A stretch of 13,979 nucleotides of DNA, taken from Holdemanella sp. MSK.7.32 (GTDB taxonomy: Bacteria; Bacillota_I; Bacilli_A; Erysipelotrichales; Erysipelotrichaceae). The stretch covers positions 1 to 13,979 of the forward strand of contig NZ_JANFYN010000052.1 of the NCBI RefSeq assembly GCF_024460475.1. Direction: 5' to 3'. Made by a program: the position numbers and the translations under genes. This document shows, one piece after another, positions 1-6,529 of this stretch; position 1 is the first letter of the stretch, and each line of letters starts with the position of its first letter. The notes beneath the pieces were generated by a model. It was not told where the DNA came from, did no database searches, and saw only the letters and a program-made list of their open reading frames with translations.

Positions 1-43
1 TAACGTAGTCTAAAGAGGGGTTAAAAGTAATTGTATAAATCAT
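1..43 (-). CDS. 1-phosphofructokinase-like PfkB-family sugar kinase (N-terminus only, runs off the left edge)
   Basis: Reading the minus strand from an ATG at 43-41 gives MIYTITFNPSLDYV and then the window ends. The pattern MIYTxTxNPSxDY is the start of the 1-phosphofructokinase / tagatose-6-phosphate kinase branch of the PfkB (ribokinase) family; the D-Y after NPS resembles FruK more than LacC. A good ribosome binding site (AAAGGAG, complement of 50-56) sits 6 bases before the ATG, so this is a genuine start. Such enzymes phosphorylate a ketohexose monophosphate to a 1,6-bisphosphate in the cytosol. The gene diverges from the polyol operon, suggesting it may act on the ketose phosphate made there. 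Only 14 codons are visible, so the family is likely but the substrate is unknown. Confidence 0.72.
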   Translation of the reverse strand, partial: MIYTITFNPSLDYV

Positions 44-66
44 AATGATCTCCTTTTCTTTATCTG

Positions 67-72
67 ATTATA
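67..72 (-). promoter_or_regulatory. -10 box of the divergent sugar kinase gene
   Basis: On the minus strand there is a perfect TATAAT at 72-67, about 24 bases before the start codon at 43. No good -35 box lies 16-18 bases upstream; the best-placed hexamers are AAGCAA or GAAGCA. A short inverted repeat, TTGC-TTC-GCAA (90-100), covers the expected -35 position and could be an activator or repressor site. The weak -35 suggests the promoter may need activation, which is inference. Confidence 0.5.
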
Positions 73-101
73 GGATACTCCTTTTATTGTTGCTTCGCAA
101 G

Positions 102-172
102 TGAAATATTTTTGAAATAACAGTTGACAATTCAAATAATTCGGTTACTATGTAGATGTAGCTTTTGAAACA
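102..172 (+). repeat. Three phased TGAAAYA repeats, candidate operator for the local DeoR-family regulator
   Basis: TGAAATA occurs at 102-108 and 113-119, and TGAAACA at 166-172. The last two sit in longer near-identical blocks, TTTTGAAATAACA (110-122) and TTTTGAAACAACA (163-175), matching at 12 of 13 positions. Spacings are 11 and 53 bases, about one and five helical turns, so all three would face the same side of the DNA. They bracket the promoter at 124-151: two upstream of its -35 and one just after its start point. DeoR-family proteins often bind direct repeats and may loop DNA, and such a gene is the second of this operon. Binding itself is inferred. Confidence 0.45.
124..151 (+). promoter_or_regulatory. 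Promoter of the polyol operon
   Basis: A consensus -35 TTGACA (124-129) is followed after 16 bases by TACTAT (146-151), one mismatch from TATAAT. Transcription would start near 158, leaving a leader of about 45 bases before the ATG at 202. The ribosome binding site GAGAGGAG lies just before the ATG. Candidate operator repeats flank the promoter on both sides. Confidence 0.7.
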
Positions 173-201
173 ACAATTTACAGAGAGAGGAGACTTTTAA
201 A

Positions 202-1464
202 ATGAAAGCAAAGGCAGTGCGATTACATGGAGCTAATGATTTAAGATTAGACGAATTTGAATTACCAGAAATTAAGGAAGATGAGATTTTAGTAAAGGTT
301 GTCTCAGACAGTGTCTGTATGTCAACTTACAAATGTGCCATCTTAGGAGTGAATCATAAACGTGTTCATGAAGATGTTGCGGATCATCCAGCTATTATGG
401 GACATGAAATGGCAGGTGATATTGTTAAGGTTGGTGCTAAGCATCAAGACAAATTTAAACCGGGAATGAAGTTTACTTTACAACCAGCATTAAACTATAA
501 AGGAACAATGTGGTCACCTGGTTATTCTTATGAATTTTTTGGTGGAGATACAACTTACTGCATTATTCCAGCTGAAGTAATGGAGCTAGGATGTTTACTT
601 GAATATAAAGGTAAAGCGTATTATGAAGCTAGTTTAGCTGAACCAATGTCATGTTCGATTGGAGCGTTTAATGCAGCTTATCATACACATATGGGTGTGT
701 ATAAACATGAAATGGGAATTAAGAAAGATGGAAAACTTGCGATTCTTGCAGGAGCAGGCCCTATGGGACTTGGCGCATTAACATATGCGTTGCATAGAGA
801 TATTCGCCCTAAAATGGTAGTGGTTGCGGACGTAAATCAAGAAAGATTAGATCGAGCAGCTCACTTATTCCCGGTTGAAGAAGCGGCAGCTGATGGAATT
901 GAATTGCATTTCGTGAATACAGGAAAGATGGAAGATCCTGCAGCCGGCTTAAAAGAAATTACAGGTGGAACTGGTTTTGATGATGTATTCTGTTATGCAC
1001 CGGTTGAAGCGGTTGTGGAATTGTCAAGCGCTGTATTAGGTCGTGATGGATGTTTAAATTTCTTTGCGGGACCTACGGACAAACAGTTTAGTGCAAGAAT
1101 GAATTTCTATGATGTTCACTATAACTCAACACACGTAATGGGAACTACAGGTGGAAATACAGATGATATGATTGAATCTTTACGCTTAACAGCAGAAAAT
1201 CGTATTGATCCAGCTGTTATGGTTACGCATATTGGTGGTTTGAATGCAGCAGCTGAAACAACATTGAATCTACCTAAAATTCCAGGTGGTAAGAAACTAA
1301 TTTATACACATTTAAATATGCCATTGGTTGCATTGACAGATTTAAGAAAAATGGGAGAAAAAGATGATCGATATACTGCGTTGGCAGATATTGTAGATGC
1401 GCATAAGGGATTGTGGTGTCCTGAAGCCGAAGAATATTTATTGGCTCATTTTGAACAAGAATAG
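202..1464 (+). CDS. SorE-like zinc-type sugar-phosphate dehydrogenase (L-sorbose-1-phosphate reductase family)
   Basis: A 420-residue medium-chain dehydrogenase close in pattern and length to SorE, which interconverts L-sorbose 1-phosphate and D-glucitol 6-phosphate with NAD(P)H. Seen in the protein: a catalytic zinc set of C39 (SDSVCMST), H68/E69 (GHE) and E147 (LAEP), a nucleotide-binding loop GAGPMGLG at 184-191, and a family-typical stretch around CLNFFAGPTDKQFSA. The four-cysteine structural zinc lobe of many alcohol dehydrogenases is absent, as I recall it also is in SorE. It is first in an operon with a DeoR regulator and a mannitol-type PTS, so its likely job is to oxidise the hexitol phosphate that the PTS delivers to a ketose phosphate. 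Which hexitol is not decided; glucitol, mannitol or galactitol derivatives are all possible. It stands where a mannitol operon would normally carry the unrelated MtlD. Confidence 0.85.
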   Translation: MKAKAVRLHGANDLRLDEFELPEIKEDEILVKVVSDSVCMSTYKCAILGVNHKRVHEDVADHPAIMGHEMAGDIVKVGAKHQDKFKPGMKFTLQPALNYKGTMWSPGYSYEFFGGDTTYCIIPAEVMELGCLLEYKGKAYYEASLAEPMSCSIGAFNAAYHTHMGVYKHEMGIKKDGKLAILAGAGPMGLGALTYALHRDIRPKMVVVADVNQERLDRAAHLFPVEEAAADGIELHFVNTGKMEDPAAGLKEITGGTGFDDVFCYAPVEAVVELSSAVLGRDGCLNFFAGPTDKQFSARMNFYDVHYNSTHVMGTTGGNTDDMIESLRLTAENRIDPAVMVTHIGGLNAAAETTLNLPKIPGGKKLIYTHLNMPLVALTDLRKMGEKDDRYTALADIVDAHKGLWCPEAEEYLLAHFEQE

Positions 1465-1522
1465 ATTTTATTAAACCGAGAATCTTGTGTATACTAAATA
1501 CAGTAAATACAGGAGGTATTGT

Positions 1523-2284
1523 ATGGAAGTAATGGATCAAAGAAGAAACGAAATTGTAGAGTTTGTGAATGAAAACCAAACGGTAACTTTTACACAATTA
1601 AAAGAAAAATTTCCTTCTGTGTCTGAAATGACATTGCGTACGGATTTAAAATATTTAGATCAAGCTAAAAGAATTGTTCGAATTCATGGGGGAGCCAAAT
1701 CTATGGATGTGGTTTCTGGAAATGATGATGTATTAAAACTTCGTTACGGACGGAATGTAAACGAAAAGAAAGAGATAGCGCAAAAGGCATTATCATTTGT
1801 AGAACCAGCTAAGACAATTTTTGTGGATTCAGGCAGTACGACTACAATGTTGGCACATGTTTTAAATAATCAAAATAATATTTTTTATACAAGTGGCTTA
1901 ACGTGTGCTATAGAGATGGCAAAACTTTCTAAATCGAAAGTGTTTGTGACAGGTGGAAATCTAAATATGCAAAGTTTTAGTGTGAATGGAATGGATGGAC
2001 TTCGCTGCTTAGATAAGGTCAACTTTGATGTTGCGTTTATTGGTGTAACTCGTTATGCAAAAGATACGGGGTTTACATGTGAATCTTTAGAGGATTGTGA
2101 GTTAAAGCGAAAGGCAATTGAAAGATCTAAAAAAGTGATTGTGTTAATGGATTCTAGCAAAGTGGAAAGAAAGGGTACATATACAATTTGTGATTTAGAT
2201 CAAGTGGACGTGTTGATCAGTGATTCGTTACTTTCAGATAGTTTTAAACAAGAATGTGAAAAACGAGGACTATCTGTATATTAA
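1523..2284 (+). CDS. DeoR-family transcriptional regulator
   Basis: A 253-residue cytosolic repressor-type protein of usual DeoR length. The N-terminal winged helix-turn-helix spans about residues 7-60, with recognition region VSEMTLRTDL near 33-42 and the family's R-x-HGGA segment after it. The sugar-phosphate-sensing domain follows, with VDSGSTTT at 101-108 and a C-terminal part containing FIGVTRY and VIVLMDSSKV. An in-frame ATG lies 36 bases upstream at 1487, but AGGAGG at 1511-1516 is 6 bases before the ATG at 1523 and the longer form adds a 12-residue tail unlike the family, so I chose 1523. It lies between the dehydrogenase and PTS genes and most likely controls this operon in response to a phosphorylated sugar intermediate. 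The phased repeats at 102-172 are its candidate sites. Confidence 0.9.
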   Translation: MEVMDQRRNEIVEFVNENQTVTFTQLKEKFPSVSEMTLRTDLKYLDQAKRIVRIHGGAKSMDVVSGNDDVLKLRYGRNVNEKKEIAQKALSFVEPAKTIFVDSGSTTTMLAHVLNNQNNIFYTSGLTCAIEMAKLSKSKVFVTGGNLNMQSFSVNGMDGLRCLDKVNFDVAFIGVTRYAKDTGFTCESLEDCELKRKAIERSKKVIVLMDSSKVERKGTYTICDLDQVDVLISDSLLSDSFKQECEKRGLSVY

Positions 2285-2288
2285 AGAA

Positions 2289-2303
2289 GTCCTAAGAAAG
2301 GAC
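2289..2303 (+). other. Small hairpin overlapping the PTS gene ribosome binding site
   Basis: GTCCT (2289-2293) and AGGAC (2299-2303) form a 5-base-pair inverted repeat with a 5-base loop. Its 3' arm contains the ribosome binding site AAAGGAC, 4 bases before the ATG at 2308. It might lower translation of the PTS gene relative to its neighbours, but the stem is short and may be chance. Confidence 0.3.
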
Positions 2304-2307
2304 AATT

Positions 2308-4161
2308 ATGAAAACAACTCTTCAAAAGCTTGGTAAAAGCTTATCTGCGATGGTTATGCCCAATATTGGTGCTTTTATCGCTTGGGGATTTATAACGGCT
2401 TTATTTATTGCGGACGGATGGTTGCCAAATGAACAATTGGCATCGATTCAACCATATATGTTGACTTATTTATTACCAGTATTAATTGCGGCAACCGGAG
2501 GAAGAATGGCTGGCGGTGATCGTGGACTTGTGATGGGCTCGATTGCGATTATTGGATGTATTGCCGGTGTTGGTGGAACCCAAGGACAACCTATGTTGAT
2601 GGCAGCTATGGTTATGGGACCATTTTCTGGCTGGGTAATTAAAAAATTTGATCAAATGATGGATGGACATATGCCTGCTGGCTTTGAAATGTTGATCAAT
2701 AATTTCTCTGTCGGTATTTTAGGTATGTTGATTGCGATATTAGGATACTATATTATTGGCCCTTTTATGACAGGTGTTTTGACTGTGTTAACATATGGAG
2801 TTGATATACTTGTAAATAAAGGATTGATTCCTTTGGTAGCAATCTTTATTGAACCGGCTAAGGTTTTATTCTTAAACAATGCGATCAACCATGGAATATT
2901 TACACCAATTGGAGCTGAACAAGCTGCACAAACAGGCAAATCCATAATGTATATGTTGGAGGCTAATCCAGGTCCTGGTTTAGGTGTACTATTAGCTTAT
3001 TGGTTATTTGCGAAAGATAAAGCAACGAAAGATTCTGCGCCTGGAGCTATTATTATCCATTTCTTAGGTGGAATTCATGAAATTTATTTTCCATATATTT
3101 TGATGAATCCAGTTGTGATTGATGCTCCAATTTTAGGGAATATTTGTGCAATTGCATTTTACTCTATTTTCAATATTGGATTGAAAGGTCCATCAAGTCC
3201 AGGTTCAATTATTGCTTTCTTGTCTATGGCAGAAAAAGGCTCTGTGTTCATGACAGCATTAGGTGTTTTGATTGCGGCTGGCGTATCATTCTTGGTGGCA
3301 AGCCCAATTGTTAAGCTTGCTGGGGAAAAGAATTTGGATGAAGCTAGTAAAAAGGTGCAGTCTATGAAAGCTGAAAGTAAAGGAAGAAGTGAAGCTTTAT
3401 TAGATGTTTCTTTGGTTCGTAAAATCGTATTCGCGTGTGATGCAGGTATGGGATCTAGTGCAATGGGAGCTACTAAATTTAGAAACCGTTTAAAAGGTGT
3501 GCGACCAGACTTAACGGTAATGAATACTTCTGTGGATAATATTCCAGTGGATTGTGATGTTTCGGTCGTACAAGAAACTTTGGTAGAGCGTGCAAAAAAA
3601 TCTGCACCTTTTGCGAAAATAGTTACAATATCAAACTTCTTGGCAGATCCAGCTTTAGATAATTTGTTCTTCCAGTTGTCGACTGGAGATTCGATTATGA
3701 CAGAAGCAGTTAAGGAAGAGGACGAAATAAAACCGGTTCAAGAAGATGTTATTCAATTGGATGGAATTAAATTAAACCTTCCTTCTGTATCCAAAGAAGA
3801 AGCGATTACAGAAGCAGGAAAGTTATTAAGAGAATTAGGCTATGTGGATGGTGCTTATATACCGGCTATGTTAGAACGTGAAGAATTAGTAACTACTTAT
3901 ATTGGTATGGGATTGGCTATTCCTCATGGCACTACACATGGTGATGATGTGATTCATAAAACAGGTATCGTATTGCTTCAATATCCAGATGGAATTCAGT
4001 TTGGGGATGAAAAAGCACAGCTTGTGATTGGTATTGCAGGTAAGGGTGGAGAACATATGGAAGTGTTATCTAAAATATGTTTGGCCCTTGAAGATGAAGC
4101 TGTACTTAATAAAATGAAGACAACGAATGATAAAGAGTGGATATTAAAACAATTATCATAA
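2308..4161 (+). CDS. mtlA: Mannitol-type PTS transporter, fused IIC-IIB-IIA
   Basis: A 617-residue membrane permease-kinase with the same domain order as E. coli MtlA (637 residues). IIC, about residues 1-345, is strongly hydrophobic and holds the motif GGIHEIYFPY at 254-263 with E258, matching the substrate-site glutamate of MtlA. IIB, from about 370, contains IVFACDAGMGSSAMG with phospho-acceptor C377. IIA, from about 480, contains GLAIPHGT with phospho-acceptor H540. All three catalytic features are intact, so it should take up and phosphorylate a hexitol using phosphate from HPr. The symbol reflects family, not proven substrate: the operon has no MtlD or MtlR and instead has a SorE-like dehydrogenase and a DeoR regulator. 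It starts 23 bases after the regulator's stop and ends the operon just before a terminator. Confidence 0.9.
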   Translation: MKTTLQKLGKSLSAMVMPNIGAFIAWGFITALFIADGWLPNEQLASIQPYMLTYLLPVLIAATGGRMAGGDRGLVMGSIAIIGCIAGVGGTQGQPMLMAAMVMGPFSGWVIKKFDQMMDGHMPAGFEMLINNFSVGILGMLIAILGYYIIGPFMTGVLTVLTYGVDILVNKGLIPLVAIFIEPAKVLFLNNAINHGIFTPIGAEQAAQTGKSIMYMLEANPGPGLGVLLAYWLFAKDKATKDSAPGAIIIHFLGGIHEIYFPYILMNPVVIDAPILGNICAIAFYSIFNIGLKGPSSPGSIIAFLSMAEKGSVFMTALGVLIAAGVSFLVASPIVKLAGEKNLDEASKKVQSMKAESKGRSEALLDVSLVRKIVFACDAGMGSSAMGATKFRNRLKGVRPDLTVMNTSVDNIPVDCDVSVVQETLVERAKKSAPFAKIVTISNFLADPALDNLFFQLSTGDSIMTEAVKEEDEIKPVQEDVIQLDGIKLNLPSVSKEEAITEAGKLLRELGYVDGAYIPAMLEREELVTTYIGMGLAIPHGTTHGDDVIHKTGIVLLQYPDGIQFGDEKAQLVIGIAGKGGEHMEVLSKICLALEDEAVLNKMKTTNDKEWILKQLS

Positions 4162-4166
4162 TAAAG

Positions 4167-4200
4167 AAGGACGAGATCATGATCAATTCTCGTCCTTTAA
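4167..4200. terminator. Shared terminator between convergent PTS and LOG genes
   Basis: A perfect 10-base-pair stem, AAGGACGAGA (4167-4176) and TCTCGTCCTT (4188-4197), with an 11-base loop. It lies 5 bases after the PTS stop, and the stop codon of the opposite LOG gene (4183-4185) falls in the loop, so the stem also codes the last LOG residues. T-rich runs on both sides are short (TTTAA on the plus strand, CTTTATTAT on the minus), so termination in each direction is probable but not textbook. Confidence 0.75.
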
Positions 4201-4722
4201 TATGCTTGCGATTTCATTTAATGAATCTAAAAAATATACATTCTGTTGCTGCTTTGGTGTGGATAATTCACAATCAATCATGTGCTGTAGGAATGCTTTT
4301 AAATGATCGTAATATCCATTCACATTATAGAAAATGCATGGACATTCAAGTTGGTACAGTGAAAGTTTTGATAAGATTTCACTGACTTCTTCTAATGTTC
4401 CAGTTGCTCCCGGAAAGGCAATGAAGGCATCGCCAAGTTCAATCATTCTTGTTCTTCGATCGGCAATGTCTTTTTCAATGTATAACTTGGTAAGATTATC
4501 CATGTGCACACCTTCATCCACAAACATTTGTGCTTCTACACCAATTACTTTGCCACCTGCATTTAATGTGCTGTTGGCAAGTTCTCCCATTAATCCGGTT
4601 TTAGATCCGCCGAACACTAATGTATGATTGTTTTTGGCAATCCATGTACCTAATTCTATTATTTTTGTTTTAAAGTCTGGGTCATTTCCATAGGTTGATC
4701 CTAAATATACTGTAATGTTCAT
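4183..4722 (-). CDS. LOG-family protein (nucleoside-monophosphate phosphoribohydrolase-like)
   Basis: A 179-residue Rossmann-fold protein of the LOG (lonely guy) / TIGR00730 type. Characterised members release the free base from cytokinin riboside 5'-monophosphates or AMP-like nucleotides; the bacterial physiological role is often unknown. Seen here: FGGSKTGLMG near residues 37-46, an arginine-rich DRRTRM at 88-93, and PGATGTLEE at 104-112 containing the expected catalytic glutamate. The family signature is normally PGGxGTxxE; here the second glycine is alanine (codon GCA), so phosphate-loop packing may differ. Length is normal and nothing is truncated. A strong AGGAGG (complement of 4729-4734) precedes the ATG by 6 bases. 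I could not find a convincing promoter, so it may depend partly on read-through from the transporter gene upstream. No link to neighbours is evident. Confidence 0.85.
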   Translation of the reverse strand: MNITVYLGSTYGNDPDFKTKIIELGTWIAKNNHTLVFGGSKTGLMGELANSTLNAGGKVIGVEAQMFVDEGVHMDNLTKLYIEKDIADRRTRMIELGDAFIAFPGATGTLEEVSEILSKLSLYQLECPCIFYNVNGYYDHLKAFLQHMIDCELSTPKQQQNVYFLDSLNEIASILKDEN

Positions 4723-4762
4723 AAACTACCTCCTGTAATTAGTTTACATTAAAAGTGTGCAC

Positions 4763-4789
4763 AAAAAAAGCTTAGCACAAGCTAAGCTT
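4763..4789 (-). terminator. Rho-independent terminator of the NSS transporter gene
   Basis: Arms AAGCTTAGC (4768-4776) and GCTAAGCTT (4781-4789) pair perfectly over 9 base pairs with a 4-base loop. On the minus strand the stem is followed by seven Ts (complement of 4763-4769). The stem overlaps the transporter's TAA stop (4790-4788). Confidence 0.88.
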
Positions 4790-6152
4790 ACATGGCTATG
4801 AATCCAAATGCGTTCGCAATCGAACTTAATAAAATTATGAATGCGAAAATTGGACATAAGTATTGGATCATGAAATTGAATATTTTCTTACGCTTGAATG
4901 AATTTCCATCTTGTGTTATTTCTTCTTCGATTTTTTCTAATCCAACAACTCTTGAAACAAAGATACAAATCGCAATGGCAGCAATTGGCATCATGACTGA
5001 GTTTGTCAAAAAATCAAAGAAGTCTAAAAACTGCATTCCGATGATTGTTACGTTTGACAATGGACCATAACCTAAACATGAAAGTGTTCCTAACCCAATC
5101 ATAATAATGCCTAAAATGATTGTAGATTTTTTTCTAGACCAATGTAATTCATCTTGGAATGTGGAAACAGCACTTTCGGTTAGTGCAATAGAGCTTGTGA
5201 TAGCTGCAAATAACACCAACAAGAAGAAAATGATACCGATACCTGTGCCTAGTCCCATACTTGCGAATACTTTAGGGATTGTGATGAACATCAAGGATGG
5301 TCCAGCTTTTAATGTTTCCATGTTTCCACCTGAAAAAGAAAATACAGCTGGAATGATCATCAATCCTGCCATGATCGCAATGGCTGTATCGAAAATTTCT
5401 ACGTTTTCTGTTGAACCTTCAATGGAAACGTCTTTTTTCATATAAGAACCAAATGTGATCAAGATACCCATCGCAATGGATAATGAATAGAACATTTGTC
5501 CCATAGCACTAACTACGGTCATCCATGAAAAATTATCAAAATTAGGAATCAAGAAATATTTGACACCTTCAAATGCGCCAGGTCGACTGATTGAATATCC
5601 TGCAATGATTACAGATAATACGACAAGAACTGGCATCATAAATTTGGATACTCTTTCAATTCCGTTTTGAACACCTGCATAAATGATGGCGAGTGTAAAG
5701 AAAGTAAAGAGTATAAAACATATTTCTGTAGATACTCCGTTTGAGATGAAGTTTGAAAAATATGTATCTGTCGCAAGTAATTTTGCATCACCTTTTAAAT
5801 ACTCAAATAAATATTTGATGACCCATCCTCCGATTACAGAATAATAGGGTACAATCAAAATTGGAATAATGGCATTAATCCATCCGGAAAATGACGCAAA
5901 TTTTGTTTTTGCGAAAGTATGAAAAGCTCCCACTGGACTTTTCTTTGTCATTCTACCTAGTGTTGTTTCGGCTATGATCATTGTATAACCAAAAGTTAAG
6001 GCCAGAACAATGTAAATAAGTAGGAAGATTCCTCCTCCGTATTTTGCGGCTAAATAAGGAAATCGCCAAATGTTACCAAGGCCAACACTAGCTCCAGCAG
6101 CCGATAAGACGAATCCTAATTTGCCTGAAAATGTACTACGTTTATTGTGCAT
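4788..6152 (-). CDS. Sodium-dependent NSS-family (SNF) amino-acid-type transporter
   Basis: A 454-residue inner-membrane symporter of the neurotransmitter:sodium symporter family (LeuT/MhsT relatives), which couples Na+ entry to uptake of amino acids or similar amines. About 11 membrane segments can be read, as in many bacterial members. TM1 carries AAGASVGLGNIWRFPY; G20, V23 and N27 match LeuT sodium-site positions, with S22 replacing LeuT A22. TM8 carries AAITSSIALTE, keeping the Thr-Ser of the second sodium site, so it should be sodium coupled. The frame opens upstream at a TTG (6173), but AGAAAGGGTG (complement of 6161-6170) is placed for the ATG at 6152 and the promoter's start point is near 6175, so I chose 6152. 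Substrate cannot be assigned. It is apparently transcribed alone, with its own promoter and terminator. Confidence 0.9.
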   Translation of the reverse strand: MHNKRSTFSGKLGFVLSAAGASVGLGNIWRFPYLAAKYGGGIFLLIYIVLALTFGYTMIIAETTLGRMTKKSPVGAFHTFAKTKFASFSGWINAIIPILIVPYYSVIGGWVIKYLFEYLKGDAKLLATDTYFSNFISNGVSTEICFILFTFFTLAIIYAGVQNGIERVSKFMMPVLVVLSVIIAGYSISRPGAFEGVKYFLIPNFDNFSWMTVVSAMGQMFYSLSIAMGILITFGSYMKKDVSIEGSTENVEIFDTAIAIMAGLMIIPAVFSFSGGNMETLKAGPSLMFITIPKVFASMGLGTGIGIIFFLLVLFAAITSSIALTESAVSTFQDELHWSRKKSTIILGIIMIGLGTLSCLGYGPLSNVTIIGMQFLDFFDFLTNSVMMPIAAIAICIFVSRVVGLEKIEEEITQDGNSFKRKKIFNFMIQYLCPIFAFIILLSSIANAFGFIAM

Positions 6153-6181
6153 AATATAAACACCCTTTCTCAATGATTTAG

Positions 6182-6211
6182 ATTATATCATCTATGAAAG
6201 GGTTTACGCAA
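6182..6211 (-). promoter_or_regulatory. Promoter of the NSS transporter gene
   Basis: On the minus strand, TTGCGT (6211-6206) is followed after 18 bases by a perfect TATAAT (6187-6182). The -10 is extended (TGATATAAT). Transcription would start near 6175, giving a leader of about 23 bases that holds the ribosome binding site. Confidence 0.7.
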
Positions 6212-6269
6212 ATTAATGAAAAAAATTTGTGAAATTTTCTTAATATTTTTGAAAAAAACTATTTTGGAT

Positions 6270-6293
6270 AAAAAAAGAAGTCCTTTCGGACTT
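6270..6293 (-). terminator. Terminator of the tRNA-Glu transcript
   Basis: On the minus strand, AAGTCC-GAAA-GGACTT (6293-6278) forms a 6-base-pair stem with a stable GAAA tetraloop. It is followed by C and then seven Ts (complement of 6270-6276). It lies 11 bases past the CCA end of the tRNA. Confidence 0.85.
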
Positions 6294-6304
6294 TGTTTGA
6301 AAAA

Positions 6305-6380
6305 TGGTGACGCGTACGGGATTCGAACCCGTGAATGCATGCGTGAAAGGCATGTGAGTTAACCGTTTCTCCAACGCGCC
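6305..6380 (-). tRNA. tRNA-Glu (anticodon UUC)
   Basis: The 76-base minus-strand sequence folds as a full cloverleaf. The acceptor stem is GGCGCGU with ACGCGUC, including a G2-U71 wobble that I also recall in Bacillus tRNA-Glu. The D arm is GAG/CTC, and the anticodon stem CATGC/GCATG encloses loop CTTTCAC, giving anticodon UUC for glutamate. The T arm has the usual GGTTCGAATCC core. Discriminator A and the terminal CCA are encoded in the DNA. It is a single tRNA gene, not part of a cluster, with its own promoter and terminator. Confidence 0.96.
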
Positions 6381-6419
6381 ATGTATATGAAACTCGTCTT
6401 TCTTGACAAGTGCTCACTT

Positions 6420-6448
6420 ATATTACTACATGATTTTAATTAATGCAA
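6420..6448 (-). promoter_or_regulatory. Promoter of tRNA-Glu
   Basis: On the minus strand, TTGCAT (6448-6443) precedes TAATAT (6425-6420) with a 17-base spacer. Transcription would start near 6413, leaving a 5' leader of about 33 bases for RNase P to remove. A second TTGTCA-like box at 6409-6404 would place its -10 against the tRNA itself and was not preferred. Confidence 0.6.
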
Positions 6449-6466
6449 GTATTTTTTTTAAAATAT

Positions 6467-6494
6467 TTGACAGAAAGTTTTAATAGTATATAAT
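6467..6494 (+). promoter_or_regulatory. Consensus promoter of degV
   Basis: Perfect TTGACA (6467-6472) and perfect TATAAT (6489-6494) are separated by 16 bases. Transcription would start near 6501. This is one of the strongest-looking promoters in the window and diverges from the tRNA promoter. Confidence 0.85.
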
Positions 6495-6500
6495 GTGAAC

Positions 6501-6517
6501 AGTTAATTAAGTTAACT
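6501..6517 (+). repeat. Inverted repeat at the degV transcription start
   Basis: AGTTAA (6501-6506) and TTAACT (6512-6517) are a perfect inverted repeat around TTAAG. They sit between the predicted start point and the ribosome binding site AAGGAG (6518-6523). The position suits a repressor operator for an otherwise consensus promoter, but all bases are AT-rich and chance is possible. Confidence 0.3.
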
Positions 6518-6529
6518 AAGGAGAAAAAT

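Noticed and set aside
1467..1495. Possible internal promoter (TATACT at 1490-1495) before the regulator gene
   Set aside because: There is no -35 hexamer at suitable spacing (TTTATT only), and the TG extension is off by one base; read-through from the operon promoter is simpler.
1487..1522. Upstream ATG adding 12 residues to the DeoR regulator
   Set aside because: AGGAGG at 1511-1516 lies downstream of that ATG and is ideally spaced for 1523; the extra residues are not family-like.
2308..4161. Assigning the PTS firmly to mannitol
   Set aside because: The domain family is MtlA, but no MtlD or MtlR is present and the partner dehydrogenase is SorE-like, so the substrate is left open.
4137..4385. 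Plus-strand frame crossing the PTS gene end and the terminator
   Set aside because: It would run through the terminator hairpin and over the antisense of LOG; no ribosome binding site or family pattern.
4334..4627. Open plus-strand frame of 97 codons opposite the LOG gene
   Set aside because: It is a shadow of a well-conserved minus-strand gene, has no ribosome binding site and its protein resembles nothing I recognise. Similar opposite-strand frames at 1274-1597, 5107-5445, 6702-7013 and 10435-10710 were dropped for the same reason.
6153..6173. TTG start extending the NSS transporter by 7 residues
   Set aside because: It has no ribosome binding site, and the predicted transcription start is near 6175; AGAAAGGGTG is correctly placed for the ATG at 6152.
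6381..6409. TTGTCA/TATACA as promoter for tRNA-Glu
   Set aside because: Its start point would fall inside the tRNA, which cannot give a full-length product; the TTGCAT/TAATAT pair further upstream gives a sensible leader.
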